A stretch of 64,000 bases of DNA from Fistulifera solaris (GCA_030295235.1 AP026141.1:248001-312000); one strand, 5' to 3'; shown: positions 20,524 to 31,409, numbered from the stretch's first letter. Notes: generated by a model from the letters alone, not told the origin. Program-made: numbers and translations.

Positions 20524-21946
20524 TTATAAAGCAACGGAAGTCGCCGAATTTTGTAAACTAAGCTTGGGTCGGTCCACTTGCTGACTTCCCACATCTGTTT
20601 CGGGTTCTTCTTTTCGAACGTAGGTGACATCATTCAATATTTCTTGAAATGAGTTCACTACTTGTATACTTTCCGTATCCTGTACGGCGGCGTCGGTACC
20701 AGCCACCGAATCCGTAATGTGGCTGTCGGCGTCGCCAAAGAGTATCCGTGCGGTTCCTCCTCTCCGCTTGAGCGTTACCGAATCGTTACTGCCAGTATAA
20801 TCGCCATAATCGATGGTGGCATGGAGACTACCGGGCGTACTTTGCTCGGGTCGATCGCGGTCAACAAACGGAGTCGATTTCGCGGTTTTGGTCGATTGCG
20901 CATCATCGTCCGGTTTGCCCTTTTTGTCACTTTGCGCCGCACGAACCACACGACCAACAAAAATACCAAAAACGCTCCCAGCAGGGAAAATCATGGCGAT
21001 TCCGGCTCTCGTCAAACCTTCATTGAACGCATGATCCGAAGGTGCGTCATCCAATTCACTCGAAAGCGCCGGCTCCTCGTCGGTCGGTTCCTCGGGATGT
21101 TCGGTAAACGTCACACTCGTAAGATTGATGGCATCGGATTGTGCCAACGGATTGGCAATTTGCAGCAAGTCGGATTCACCACTGCCGGCGGTCAAAAAGT
21201 TTAGAACAGCATCGACGACTTGGTCCTTTTCACAAAGATCCGTGTAAGACACTACGACACTCCCGCTGTACCATCCACATGTTGCGCACGATGATATTTC
21301 GTTAAGAAAGACGTCCCGCGATCCCGAGGTAATGGAAAGCACACACGGTAGCGAATTGCTTAGGTTCGATGTATTGTTGCCGTCGGCACACAATTGTGCC
21401 GCCAAAATGTCCACCGTCGCTCCATCGACCCACGCAGGAATATTTGTCTTTTCGAAACACAACAAAGAGTCGCGTCAGCGATAGAGAATGCGTGAGATTG
21501 CTGCCCCTACGAGAATATACAAAAAAACATTATTCTTTCGAAGAAAAACTTACCGACCACGTGAGATCCGTTGTTTCACTGAAGGCATCTATTTCTACTT
21601 CATATCGATACGTCACTTCAACGGTGTCAGCATCCGAGGCGGCGGGGGCGCACACCCGGAGGGTGGTGGGTCGAGGAACGGAAGCAACGGGGGATCGTGT
21701 GGGTGCGATGGACGATCCCTCGTCTTCGTCGATAATGGTAATGTTTTGTAAATGCCGTGTCGTTCGCATGCTACTTTGGGCGTCAAGAAGAAGTACTAAA
21801 GAGACGAAGAATGAGCAAACAAAGCAGTCTTCACAAACAGCGAGAGAGAGGCCATGCAATGCAAAGGTGCGCAGGCGTAATAAATCAACGAGGACGAGAG
21901 GTCGAGGAATTTTCTTGAAGCAAGCCAAAAATCCCACTCCATCCAT
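20524..21946 (-). CDS. secreted type I membrane protein, unknown
   Basis: Two exons, 21946-21554 and 21447-20524, are joined by a 106-bp intron (GTAAGT...AAAAG). The N-terminal region has a hydrophobic segment (FVCSFFVSLVLLLDAQSS) suitable as a signal anchor or peptide. The extracellular part is Ser/Thr/Cys-rich with N-glycosylation sites. A second hydrophobic segment (AGIAMIFPAGSVFGIFVG) precedes a long acidic, disordered tail that is presumably cytosolic. I know no domain match. The gene is head-to-head with the PSD-repeat pair. The extracellular-module, membrane-segment, short-tail plan is like theirs, so a cell-surface role is reasonable but inferred. Confidence 0.6.
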
Positions 21947-22327
21947 TCGTTGGAGTATTGAATTTTCCGTTGAAGGAGCAGCTCACTATGGTTAGGAAGA
22001 AACACGAACGCCAGACGGCCTCATTTCGTCTAAATAATAATCTCCACGCACGACGAACGTCGAAGAGATTTCACTTTAAATCGTACAGTCACACATGTAC
22101 CAGTCATCCCATAACAAAGGATCGAATACCGGATACACAAATTGTATCGTTGTGCTTGCTCATACGGTACCCAAAGCGTTAGCTCGTAAACAAGTCTTTA
22201 CAAATTTAGCTCTGTCACATGAAAACAAGGCAAACCACACGTCGTCTCATTATTTGGCGAGGCAACCTCTCACAAAACCTCACCCATTTCCATCTTTCAT
22301 TGAACACTTCCATCTCTTATTACAACC
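21947..22327. other. divergent promoter region
   Basis: There are 380 bp between the start codons of two divergent membrane-protein genes. No repeat or RNA gene was seen. Confidence 0.4.
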
Positions 22328-23614
22328 ATGAAGTTTCCTGTCACATTAGGTTTTCTTTCTCTCGCGACAACTCACTCGGCTGCCCAATTTGTTGGATTGT
22401 TTCCGGATAAGCCGACACCGGCTCCGGTGGGCGCCAGTGAGTTCTTGCCCATTCTTGTCAACAAACCGTCGGATTTTCCTTCTGTCCCTTTAACAGAAGA
22501 GGAAATTTTGGACCCCATCTCGGATCCGCCTTCGGACGTTCCGTCCGATTTGGTTTCAGACGTTCCTTCCGATTTGGTTTCGGATGTACCTTCCGACGTA
22601 CCTTCGGATATTCCTTCTACGTCCCCGACAGTGTCCTTCGCGGCGGCATCCGTCAATGCTTCCCATATCTTGTATGGATTTTCCGCGGCGTCTGCGGCAT
22701 CGGATGTGCCATCCAGTAGTCCGTCGGACGCCGTGTCGGATGTTCCTTCGGATGTACCTTCCCTGATGCCCAGTGATGTTCCATCGGATGCACCCTCCCG
22801 TATGCCATCGAGTGAGGCAGATGACGACTCGCTGTTACCAGAAGGTACCGTGAACAATTACACAATCTGCGGCGTGTGGAATGAATCCAGTTTGGAGCAA
22901 GCGGAGGTATCGCACTCCAAATACGTGTACACGTTACAGCTCGCAGCAACAAAAGCGGATATTCAAGACACCATCCATTCCGTAGAGAAACTGATTTTGG
23001 AGGAGCTCATGGATAAAATGTGCGGTGTCTTTACGTTCGCGCTGGCCGTAGGGGCGACACCAGATGACTTTGCGACTGGTATGTTTAATGAGCAATGCAT
23101 AGCTTGATACCACAATGATATTACCTCATATTAATCTTCTTTGGTTTCCACAGCGAAGTGCGGAGATGCCTGCTATATGCTTTATGGTTCTGTTGAAATA
23201 AAATCAAGTACAGAAAATGTTGATGAGCTGCTGGAGTTGAAATGTCAAGCGCAACGAACAATTCGAGAAATGTTCATTTTTCGGGCATTTGATAGCGTGA
23301 GTCAAATAACAGAGGCCACACTTCTCTATTTTGATCAAGCAGAAGAACTGCAATGCAGCGCGTTGAATGGAAATTCGAATGAAGGACTTGTCCCGAGCGA
23401 GCAAGTAACTTCCGGTGGAGAGTCTATCATCAGTGAAGAATCTTCGGATGAAGGCTTCTTAACAACAGGAGCATTGGTCGGTCTTTCGTTTTTAGGCGGC
23501 ACACTGATTGCAGCTATGGTTGTAGGCATCCACTACAAACACACACAAAGAAATGCGAGACGGAATGTGAACCTCACAGAAGAAGATTTGAGCATGATTA
23601 TAGCAGACGTTTAG
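22328..23614 (+). CDS. PSD-repeat cell-surface protein A
   Basis: Exon 1 (22328-23078) and exon 2 (23154-23614) are separated by a 75-bp intron (GTATGT...CACAG). The product has a signal peptide ending THSAA|QF and two blocks of the repeat SDVPSD[VLA]PS. A ~170-residue Cys-containing domain follows (CGVWNESSLEQ ... CGDACYMLYGSVEI), then a C-terminal membrane segment (GALVGLSFLGGTLIAAMVVGI) and a short tail. The same order is found in the next gene, so the two are tandem paralogues. PSD repeats are typical of diatom surface and frustule-associated proteins; the domain after them has no known function. Adhesion or wall attachment is an inference. Confidence 0.75.
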
Positions 23615-24172
23615 TGGAGCTATCGTAAACAATGGAAATAAATTGCTGGTGTTCTTATAAACTAAACCTCTAGAGAGTCTACACTCTAAACTCTGAACAT
23701 GCAACCAAAAAAGTGAGGCCGTGCACCTTCTGGAGACCATCGCGGCGGACCGCGCAGCATCGGGGTCGTTTCGACAATCGACTGTAGGGTTGTGAGTACA
23801 AAGTAATAGTACTAAATTCTTACTCGGTTCTCATTGTTAACTGCACTCTATCGAACGGATCGCCGGATGTTATGTATATAAATGTACTGTTAAGGTTCTG
23901 TGTCTAGATTTAGTACAGTAAAACAAGATAAAGCCCTAAGTATTTGAAGCATCACTTTCGCACTCAGTTTAAGTGTAGAAACCTTTTTCATTGACCTTAA
24001 ATATATCATCACTTACATGTTTCACACTAATATTATAAAACGTCCTGAGGATATTTAAGCGATCATTATCAGACTCTTCTTCCCATCGCTGAAAACGGAG
24101 CCTCCTCACATTGTGGACGGAGATAAAGGAAAAACACACAGCGACCATTGCATTGATAAAGATAGATCAGCC
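23615..24172. other. intergenic between PSD paralogues
   Basis: There are 558 bp with no supported gene. The frame of the next gene is open from 24113 but the preferred ATG is at 24173. Confidence 0.4.
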
Positions 24173-26218
24173 ATGAAGCACCACTGCAGCGTTGTGGCAG
24201 CTTTGCTGCTGGCCACAGTATGTTCCACCAGCATTGGACGCATTGAAGCTCAACTAACGGAGGACCTCGTGTCGACCTTTCCGAGTGATGTGCCCTCAGA
24301 CTATCCTAGTTCATTCCCAAGCACGGCACCCAGCACAGCGCCGAGCCCGGTTGAGGACCTTGGAGAGGACGAATTTGGTGAAGAATCGATTGGAGAGGAG
24401 CACTCGATCCCTTCCATGCCCCCTAGTAGCGCCGACGACGATAGCGTGCTTCCCGAGAGTGTCGCAACTCCGAGTCCGACACCAGAGGGTACCTACGAAA
24501 TAAGCACCGGGAGCGAAGAATTTTTTGGTCATCATAGTCGTCACGATCGTCACGATGGTCATGACGGTGGCCATGATGGTGGTCACGACGGTCACGATGG
24601 TCATGACGGCCATCATGATGATGACGACGACTACAGCTCATCGGGTAAAGGAAAGAAAGGCAAAGGAGGCAAAGGAGGAAAGGGAGGAAAAGGAGGAAAA
24701 GGAAGTTCTTCTTCTGGAAAGAAAGGCAAAAGGGTTAGAAACCGAAAGCTTCAATCAAACCACGGCTCGCGTAAAGCCCAAATGCAACAGCTCGAATCGC
24801 GCGAGCTACAGGTTGCCTTACTTGAGAAAATTTACAATCGCTTCCCGTTCCTTCGTATGGTCGGTGATGCCGTCATCTCGCAAATTGCCGTAGAGCTCGA
24901 TGAACTGATTGGTGAAGAAGCGTCGGATGTCCCATCGGATATGCCCAGCGACGCCCCTTCGGACATGCCTTCGGATGCGCCATCGGCCATTCCCGATGCC
25001 CTGGCAAATTTGGCCACGACAAAGTCGAAGAAGGGAAAACGACGTGTGCTTCAGTCCAACAGTGTGTCGTCGCGAAAGGTTGTGTCGCGTCAGCTTCAAC
25101 TGAGAGGAATCCAATCGCGAGAGCTTCATATTCCGCCCATCATGCTCAAACTGTTCGACAGATTCCCGTTTCTTTATCGATTCTATGATGAAACCGACGG
25201 AACGTTTAATTTTAAAAACTTTGAGTTTGACTTTGGGGAAACTTCGGTGTCGGATATGCCAAGCGATGCCCCTTCGGATCTTCCAAGCTTCTTTCCCAGT
25301 GATGTCCCTTCAGATGTCCCTAGCATGTACCCCAGCGATGTTCCTTCGGATGTCCCCAGCATGTATCCCAGTGATGTCCCCTCGGATGTCCCCAGCATGA
25401 TGCCTAGCGATGTTCCAAGCTTGGCACCTTCGGATGCGCCAAGCATGATGCCAAGTGATGTCCCCAGCATGGCTCCGTCTGATCTTCCCAGTGTTGTACC
25501 ATCGGCATGGACCGACAAACAATTCCAACTTCCAGAAGGCTACGAAGTATGTGGTTTATCGGAAGCAGTTGACTTTGATTCCTTGCACAATATTGCCGTC
25601 TCCTACCTGTTCGAGCTAAGTATTTACACTACTGCCTCGATTGAAACCGTGCAAAGTGAAGTGGATAACCTTCTCCGTCAAGAAATCTTGGATAGCACAT
25701 GTCACGACGGTGCCGATCGTGACACCGGTGCCGCCCGTGTACATGCCATCTCGACGGGTTTAACAGGAATGGAAGCGGATCATTGCGGTACGCACTGCTA
25801 CATCATGCTCGGTGAAGTTTCGCTTTTGGTCGATCCTACTTCCGAGGAGGACTACAAGCGATTTTACTGCGAAGCCTACAAGGTTGTACATGATGCCATC
25901 AAAGAAGAAACCATTACACTTGTTCCTGGAACCGAGCGATCGGTGTTCCTTCGTGATACTCCCAATCTTTCTGAAGAATGCACGTTTACGGAACCATTGG
26001 TTGTTTCGGAAGTTGATCAACAGAACGCCCCAGATGGCAGCGAAAAAGTACTTTCCGTCGAAGCGGACAATTCTCTACCCGTTTGGGCGTTTGCAGCCGG
26101 TGTTGGTTCCATCGTCTTTGCCATCGCTGGAGTTTTTGCGTACAAGAATACCCGAGGGCGTAGCAACGACGCCAGTGAAGATAGCGAAATCTCACAAGAA
26201 CCTTCCTCGGAACCCTAA
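24173..26218 (+). CDS. PSD-repeat cell-surface protein B
   Basis: This is an intronless frame of 681 residues from ATG 24173, which opens directly on a signal peptide (CSVVAALLLATVCSTSIG). The upstream 20 residues of open frame are ignored for that reason. Next come a PSD block, a His/Asp/Gly tract (HDGHDGGHD, 24525-24625) that could bind metal, a Gly/Lys tract (GKGGKGGKG), and two similar RKLQ.../LLEKIYNRFPFL modules. A long SDVPSMYPSD array follows (25245-25505). The last part is the conserved Cys domain (CGLSEAV ... CGTHCYIMLGEV) and a membrane segment (VWAFAAGVGSIVFAIAGVFA). It is larger than its neighbour through insertion of the His/Gly/Lys region. The Gly/Lys stretch recalls silica-associated polycationic proteins, but that is speculation. 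Confidence 0.75.
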   Translation: MKHHCSVVAALLLATVCSTSIGRIEAQLTEDLVSTFPSDVPSDYPSSFPSTAPSTAPSPVEDLGEDEFGEESIGEEHSIPSMPPSSADDDSVLPESVATPSPTPEGTYEISTGSEEFFGHHSRHDRHDGHDGGHDGGHDGHDGHDGHHDDDDDYSSSGKGKKGKGGKGGKGGKGGKGSSSSGKKGKRVRNRKLQSNHGSRKAQMQQLESRELQVALLEKIYNRFPFLRMVGDAVISQIAVELDELIGEEASDVPSDMPSDAPSDMPSDAPSAIPDALANLATTKSKKGKRRVLQSNSVSSRKVVSRQLQLRGIQSRELHIPPIMLKLFDRFPFLYRFYDETDGTFNFKNFEFDFGETSVSDMPSDAPSDLPSFFPSDVPSDVPSMYPSDVPSDVPSMYPSDVPSDVPSMMPSDVPSLAPSDAPSMMPSDVPSMAPSDLPSVVPSAWTDKQFQLPEGYEVCGLSEAVDFDSLHNIAVSYLFELSIYTTASIETVQSEVDNLLRQEILDSTCHDGADRDTGAARVHAISTGLTGMEADHCGTHCYIMLGEVSLLVDPTSEEDYKRFYCEAYKVVHDAIKEETITLVPGTERSVFLRDTPNLSEECTFTEPLVVSEVDQQNAPDGSEKVLSVEADNSLPVWAFAAGVGSIVFAIAGVFAYKNTRGRSNDASEDSEISQEPSSEP

Positions 26219-26517
26219 AAAAGGCCAAATGCACAGTTCTCTGTTCTCGTCGTCTAGTTGACAATCTAAATCGTTAGAAAAAATGCATGTTATCATTTTG
26301 AAACTCTTTTGTTTGTTTATTCTTTTTTAGAATGAAGCGTATCATCAAGTTACAGAATGTTTCATAGGCCGATAGAAGGAAATATTATGAGAGCTAAAAA
26401 AGTTGAGTACCGTTAAGAGTTTGACGTTTTATTCCAAGATTTTGCTCACGGCGCAAAAGGCGAAAATCTTTGTCGTTCCTGATGTAACCGAAGGCATTCG
26501 AAAGCGCAACAAGTATT

Positions 26518-27498
26518 ATGACACGAAGAAGCGAAACTCCGTTTTATTTGCCTCTTGCGAGCTGGATCACGGCATCGTTGCTGGCTTTGATCGCAAGCCG
26601 AGGGGTTGCGTTCTCTCCGTCACGCTTTGCGCGTCGACCATCAGTGAGAATGATTAGCACATCTTCTTTCGTAATTCACAACAACAACGACGACGTCAGC
26701 TCTTCGACCGATCTTTGGAAAACATTACTCGATCGCTTTCAAGGCGACTTTGATAACTACCAGCAAGTACTGCAGGATCGACAAGACGGACTCTATCCCA
26801 AAGAAGGAGGAGGCCATGAGCACATTCATTGTACACTGATACCCGTCACTGAACAGACTCGTTTAGCGGCCTTTTATTTTGATGGCATGCCGCAAGCCAT
26901 CTTTAGGTTCCGTTACTATCATTTGCAACCGGTCACCGAACAGAATTGTGTCGTGGCGGTCGATACGACCTTGTACACATTACACCCCCAATTGGAGGCG
27001 CAACTGCGATCGCTCTCTTTAGAGCCCATGCTTTGGCCAGATATATTTCGAAACTTTACCGATAATCGGATCAATTTACTACCCAATTGCGAGGTTCGAT
27101 GGACCTGGGAAATGGATCCAGTGCAACATGCGTATGCGGCTTCGTATCATTCAACCGATGAAGCGGCAGGGATACACGCCGTCATGGTGCACGGCCAAGC
27201 CATTGTGGACAGTCAAATGGCACCGGGAACGAAAATACTGATACAAGATCAACTCAGTCTGTGGGCGGACGAATTTTGGATTCATGATCGAGGGTACGAT
27301 CCGAATGACATGAGTAAGTTCATTTACGGAAATCAACTGGGAATACCGTATCGCTTGGATCGTGTGACCCGTATTGACCATGGAGACCGAAGAGTGACTT
27401 CGAATGATTTGCAATGGACATTGGGACCCTCGTTTCGTACCGAAATTATGTACAAGGAAAAAGTGGAAGCCGTAGGTGGTCCATCCGCCAAGCGATAA
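26518..27498 (+). CDS. CpcT/CpeT-like chromophore lyase family protein, plastid-type
   Basis: This is an intact 326-residue frame. The N-terminus has a signal segment (WITASLLALIASRGVA|FSPS) followed by a basic Ser-rich transit-like stretch, so plastid import is expected. The body matches the CpeT fold: FQGDFDNYQQVLQDR, HIHCTLIPV, RFRYYHLQP and a late DDQLSLWADEFWIHDRGYD-like region. CpcT/CpeT proteins attach or chaperone bilins on phycobiliproteins in cyanobacteria and red algae. Diatoms have no phycobilisomes, so a related role in pigment binding or thylakoid assembly is inferred. An upstream ATG exists at about 26403 in another frame and is not used. Confidence 0.72.
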   Translation: MTRRSETPFYLPLASWITASLLALIASRGVAFSPSRFARRPSVRMISTSSFVIHNNNDDVSSSTDLWKTLLDRFQGDFDNYQQVLQDRQDGLYPKEGGGHEHIHCTLIPVTEQTRLAAFYFDGMPQAIFRFRYYHLQPVTEQNCVVAVDTTLYTLHPQLEAQLRSLSLEPMLWPDIFRNFTDNRINLLPNCEVRWTWEMDPVQHAYAASYHSTDEAAGIHAVMVHGQAIVDSQMAPGTKILIQDQLSLWADEFWIHDRGYDPNDMSKFIYGNQLGIPYRLDRVTRIDHGDRRVTSNDLQWTLGPSFRTEIMYKEKVEAVGGPSAKR

Positions 27499-27538
27499 AA
27501 TTAATAAAATGGAGGCTATCATTCTTACTAACTAGCAA

Positions 27539-28508
27539 TTAATTCCATGGCAACCACCGCTTCCAAGTTCGTCGGCGTAGCTCAGTTTGCACTCTATTCA
27601 ATTCTTCTCTTACGTCATCCATAGAGCGTGTACTACCTTTGCGGATTTCGTCTTGCAATTGCACCAGTTCGTACTCCAGTCGTTGGCGTTCAATCTCCTC
27701 CCATGACGTAGCTGCTGCTGTACTTTTCTGTTTCTCGGGGATCATGGCGGGATCGACGACTTGCCACGATGACATGGCATAATGTGTCTGAAACAGGGGG
27801 GTCGTTTGGTGATACTTCATTGATAGAATCGCTGACGTTACTACTTTCATCACGGGCATCATCATCGACAAAGGTAATAACGGGAGAACCCGTCATAATT
27901 TCAAGTGCATCATCGTTTCGCATCCCCATGAGTGCCTCTCGAAGAGTTTCCGCTTTCGCTAATAAAGCTCCCGGAAGTATATGCTCTTTCATTTCCGTCG
28001 CCAATTGATAGGTCCCCATTTGTTCCGTGACGAAACCTACCTTGACGTGAATCTCCTGTTGATTCATTTTTTGTTTCTGTTGTTCTTGCGCACGTTCCGC
28101 AGCCGATAATTCATCGAGCAATCGGTATTCCTTTTCTGCATTATCACAATAACTGGCACTATGCAAATCTTCTTGACCGTAATGGGCACGGACCCATTTC
28201 ATAAACGCACTGGCTTCATCGTTCACCGGCAACAACGTGTCGCGCAAGGTCGGATTCGATGACACAAACCATAAACCAAAGTACGGAATCAATGTCCCCG
28301 CTGACACGTAAAAGAAACGAATCCAATTCTTCGGCCACGGCTTTTCGTCGGGAATAATCTTAGCTGTGACATCTGCAGTATTCTTTTGAAAGCGATGGGC
28401 ATGTTTGAGCCACAGTCGTCGCGAAACGACAACTTGCGAACTCATGTATCGATGATACGAAGGAAATACTGTTCTCGAAGACAGTCTTGATGCGGTCGAC
28501 GAAAACAT
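27539..28508 (-). CDS. probable mitochondrial single-pass membrane protein
   Basis: Starting at ATG 28508, the first ~45 residues are Arg/Ser-rich without acids (RLSSRTVFPSYHRYMSSQVVVSRRLW), a mitochondrial presequence pattern. One hydrophobic segment (FFYVSAGTLIPYFGLWFV) follows, then a hydrophilic region with two coiled-coil-like stretches, the last being WEEIERQRLEYELVQLQDEI, ending WKRWLPWN. The frame slips in the G6/C6 run at 27796-27801: one more base joins EVSPNDPP to LFQTHYAMSSW. I do not recognise the family; the topology fits a small inner-membrane assembly or complex subunit. Confidence 0.65.
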
Positions 28509-28930
28509 GTCGATTAGTGCTTTAGATGATAATTGTATTCAAACAAGCTCAAATGCAATGGGCGCCATTATTATTTGTTTTGCCATCATCGCGTTTTTAT
28601 TACGTTCGTCGTGAACTACAAAAAATATTTTTCGTTCATTTTGCGTGTAGTCTGTCCGGCATACGTTGGTCTGTACGTAGTACGCTATTCCCACGATACA
28701 AGGGGACACTCCTCACACTTTGCTTCACTCACTTTAGTCGTGGTAGGACACGAAAAGATCTCGCCCTCATCGTCGTCGGAATAAAAGTTAAACGCAATAA
28801 CACACGCAACGATGAAAAGGCAAAGAAAGACGAAGTGATACAAACACAAAGAATAACAAAATAGTGGTTATCACAACCTACTCGTACTACAAATCAACAC
28901 AGAAGAGAGAATCGCGTCAACAAAACGAAA
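28509..28930. other. divergent promoter region
   Basis: There are 420 bp between divergent genes. Overlapping open frames here are Arg/Lys/Phe-rich without any domain and are probably noncoding. Confidence 0.4.
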
Positions 28931-29520
28931 ATGACAAACAACACCGAAGCCTATCAGCTCAAAGACGCCGGCTTGGTGTCCGAACAAGCCATGGAATCCT
29001 TATTAATTGAACTTTCCAATTATGCCGCCAAATCATGTTTACCCAAGGAAGAAACTCCAACCGAAGAACAATTGACCATTGCGGCCGAAATGGCGGCCGC
29101 CAAATTAGAACGCATCGGCTGGACGGTCGGATACCGGTGGACGGAACGCTTGGCCCAACACAAAACGTGGAATGCCGTTGCGGCGGGCGACGAAGCAGCC
29201 GCCGTAGCCGCACAACAACTCGAGGCCGTCAAATTCTTGTGCAAGGAAGTGTGGATGGAAGTCTTTCGGAAGCAGATTGATAAATTGCAAACGAATCATC
29301 GGGGGGTGTTTGTATTAAAGGATCTGGATCTGAAATGGATGACGCGGTTCCCTGCCGGGCCCGAACACTCACGAGTTGCGGCCATTCGGTTTTTGGCGTT
29401 TCCCTGTGGATTGATACGGGGGCTTTGGCCAATTTGGGGATCCCCGCCGTGGTGTCGTGTGACTTTTTGGCGGATGGACAGAACATGTCGGCGTGTAGCT
29501 TTAATATTAAAGTCAAGTAA
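28931..29520 (+). CDS. TRS33: TRAPP complex subunit TRS33/TRAPPC6
   Basis: The product of ~196 residues belongs to the Bet3/TRAPP longin-like family. Diagnostic stretches are the N-terminal amphipathic helix (SEQAMESLLIELSNY), GWTVGYRWTERL, FLCKEVWMEVFRKQIDKLQTN, GVFVLKDLDL, and the C-terminal GALANLGIPAVVSCDF, characteristic of TRAPPC6. TRAPP is the guanine-nucleotide exchange factor for Ypt1/Rab1 at the Golgi. The frame slips in a G run at 29418-29422: one added G joins AFPCGLIRG to ALANLG and gives the stop at 29520. Without that base the C-terminus becomes a Trp/Arg-rich sequence that no TRAPP protein has. Confidence 0.85.
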
Positions 29521-29561
29521 TTAAAGATCTGTTGAACAAGATTTACTAAAGACTTTTCTTT

Positions 29562-30050
29562 CTATTTGTTCTTGCTGGAGCTTTTACATACTTCCACTGT
29601 TTCCGGTTTCACCAGCTTCTCGACCGTTCGTTGTGTAATGGGTTCGACATGAGTCTGCTCAGCGCCTACCGTATGCTCGGGCTTTATTTTCACCTCTGTC
29701 GTATAAGAACAAAGAAGAATTTCAGATTTCAAAAAAAAGGGTGAGTTTTTCTTGCGTCCTTGCCGAACGAGCACACACAATAGTCTTTACGTACGATAAT
29801 TTCCCGTATCCTGGTTCAATTCACCCCGAACAATGTGATGCCGCAACATATCTTCGGCTTCATCCACCATGGTCAGTAAGCCTTCAAAATGATCTCCCAC
29901 GGTAGGAACTGCCTTGTTCTTGACGAATTCGGCCTTGATCGCCAGTCGACTTTCCTCCATGGCACGGTGATCTCCGGCAAACAGATTTTTGCGGGCGCGG
30001 AACAGTCGACGATATCCGGATAAGACACGGGCTTTCGGTGCGAGTGACAT
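29562..30050 (-). CDS. LYRM7: LYR-motif protein, LYRM7/MZM1-like complex III assembly factor
   Basis: Exon 1 is 30050-29795 and exon 2 is 29695-29562, with a 99-bp intron (GTACGT...CGACAG). The N-terminus reads VLSGYRRLFRARKNLFAGD, the LYR-type tripeptide region followed by the conserved F..D motif, then a three-helix arrangement (SRLAIKAEFVKNK, DHFEGLLTMVDEAEDMLRH). In yeast and animals MZM1/LYRM7 holds the Rieske protein in the mitochondrial matrix before insertion into complex III. Exon 2 adds a charged tail. The open frame continues upstream of 30050 but that part is hydrophobic and unlike the family, so I start at the ATG before SLAPKARV. Confidence 0.78.
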
Positions 30051-30659
30051 GGAGCTAGCGGTATCAAGGGTAAGAAAAAGGAAGACGGAGATGTAATCGG
30101 CAAAGAACGACTTCGGATAGTTTACAAAATTGTTGCAAGTAAAAAATAATGCGTCTTTTTCACGGTGAAAAATAATGGGGGCCTCCTTCAAACTTTGTCA
30201 TCCGGAAGATTCCAAATTCCCTTTGACCTAGGTAGCACTTGTAGCACGAACCTTATTGCACGCAAAATGCAAACCGCAAGGTGACAAATAAATAGAGGCG
30301 CTAGAGGTACGGTACGGGATGGTACCGGTATAAATAGGTTAGATATTAAGTACGGTGCCCCGTCATAGCATCTATATCTGATCTATGGGGGAATCTATCA
30401 AGCTCGTTGTTAAAAGTCAAAGCAGCTTTTCTTTGCCAAAGAAGCCCCTTGTAACCAGTCCTGTAAAAAGTGACACAATCCGATCGCTGGAAATACATTC
30501 GTAAAGCTAAAGAGACCGAAAATATGGATGTATAGATAGATTAAGCTAATCCAAATTAGGTCGTCTCAAGTTTTATCGTGCAAAAAGTTGCATTGTAAAG
30601 TTGTTTAAGATGGGACCAGCGCGTAGACATCAAAAGAGTTGTACATAGCCGCCATCAAT
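30051..30659. other. intergenic region
   Basis: There are about 610 bp without a supported gene. It includes a G/C-rich stretch near 30290-30330 with GGTACGGTACGGGATGGTACC. Confidence 0.4.
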
Positions 30660-31409
30660 TCAGAGACATCCGATCGGAGATCGGTAAAAGGAAAAAATAG
30701 TTTCCAGGCTCTCCCATAGCTCGTTTTCGGAAGAATGGATTCGTGCATACGCGCCATTCGCGGCAAATTGTTGAGGACGCGGGTGGGTATCGATCAGTAC
30801 GCTTTTTGATCCTGGCGAAAGACACACGAGGACTGTTTCAGGGGTCTTTGTAATTAAACAAGCAACCCATCCGGAAGAGGATTCTCGTATACAACGGAGC
30901 ATTTCTGGTAAACCTAGCGGACTATTGCGGTCCTGCGACAGAATTCCTTGTCGAATGCCTCCCAATAGCTGCAGCTGAGGGAAAATGCCCTTTTCTATAA
31001 TTTCTTCGGCCGAAAGATGCTCCGTAGCGTTCTTTGAAAAATGCTGTTGATAGATTGCTATTCCGTTTTGAATGACTTCTTCCAGAAAAGAAGCGTTGAC
31101 GTGACTCACGTTGTCGTCATTGATTGTTGTGTTTCGCAAAAAGTTTCTAGCGGCAGATAAAGCCATGCAGGTGCAGGCCGACCGCCCATCCTCATACGAG
31201 TACTGGCTTGTATTCGAGTGAATCATTTGGATATTCGAAGAAGGAGAGGAATCATCCGTCCCTGCATCATTCGTTGCAATGCCGTTCATCAGGAGATAAT
31301 TCGCAGCATTTTCGACTTGTCCGTCGCAGACTCGGAGCGCCTCCGACGCAGCTTCTACAGAGAATCCTAACGCGGTCAGCAAGGAAATGGCATCATCTGT
31401 ATTCGACAT
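30660..31409 (-). CDS. UBA-domain protein with possible papain-fold protease signature
   Basis: This is an intact 249-residue frame. Residues ~3-43 form a UBA domain (ISLLTALGFSVEAASEALRVC..QVENAANYLL), which binds ubiquitin. After a Ser-rich linker comes EDGRSACTCMALSAARNFL (Cys79 at the head of a helix), then VNASFLEEVIQNGIAIYQQ, and near the end VLVCLSPGSKSVLIDTHPRP with Asp207-x-His209. A Cys heading a helix plus a late Asp-x-His is the arrangement of several papain-like deubiquitinases, including the herpesvirus tegument USP type. The assignment is inference from motif order. It would make the protein a ubiquitin-binding cysteine protease. A non-catalytic UBA adaptor is the alternative. 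Confidence 0.6.
   Translation of the reverse strand: MSNTDDAISLLTALGFSVEAASEALRVCDGQVENAANYLLMNGIATNDAGTDDSSPSSNIQMIHSNTSQYSYEDGRSACTCMALSAARNFLRNTTINDDNVSHVNASFLEEVIQNGIAIYQQHFSKNATEHLSAEEIIEKGIFPQLQLLGGIRQGILSQDRNSPLGLPEMLRCIRESSSGWVACLITKTPETVLVCLSPGSKSVLIDTHPRPQQFAANGAYARIHSSENELWESLETIFSFYRSPIGCL

Noticed and set aside
24311-24641. Minus-strand His/Arg/Asp-rich and Met/Thr/Val-rich frames
   Set aside because: They are shadows of the His/Asp/Gly repeat in PSD protein B.
28526-28864. 112-codon and 83-codon overlapping frames between divergent genes
   Set aside because: Two frames open at once in a divergent promoter, no similarity, and odd composition rich in Phe, Arg and Lys.
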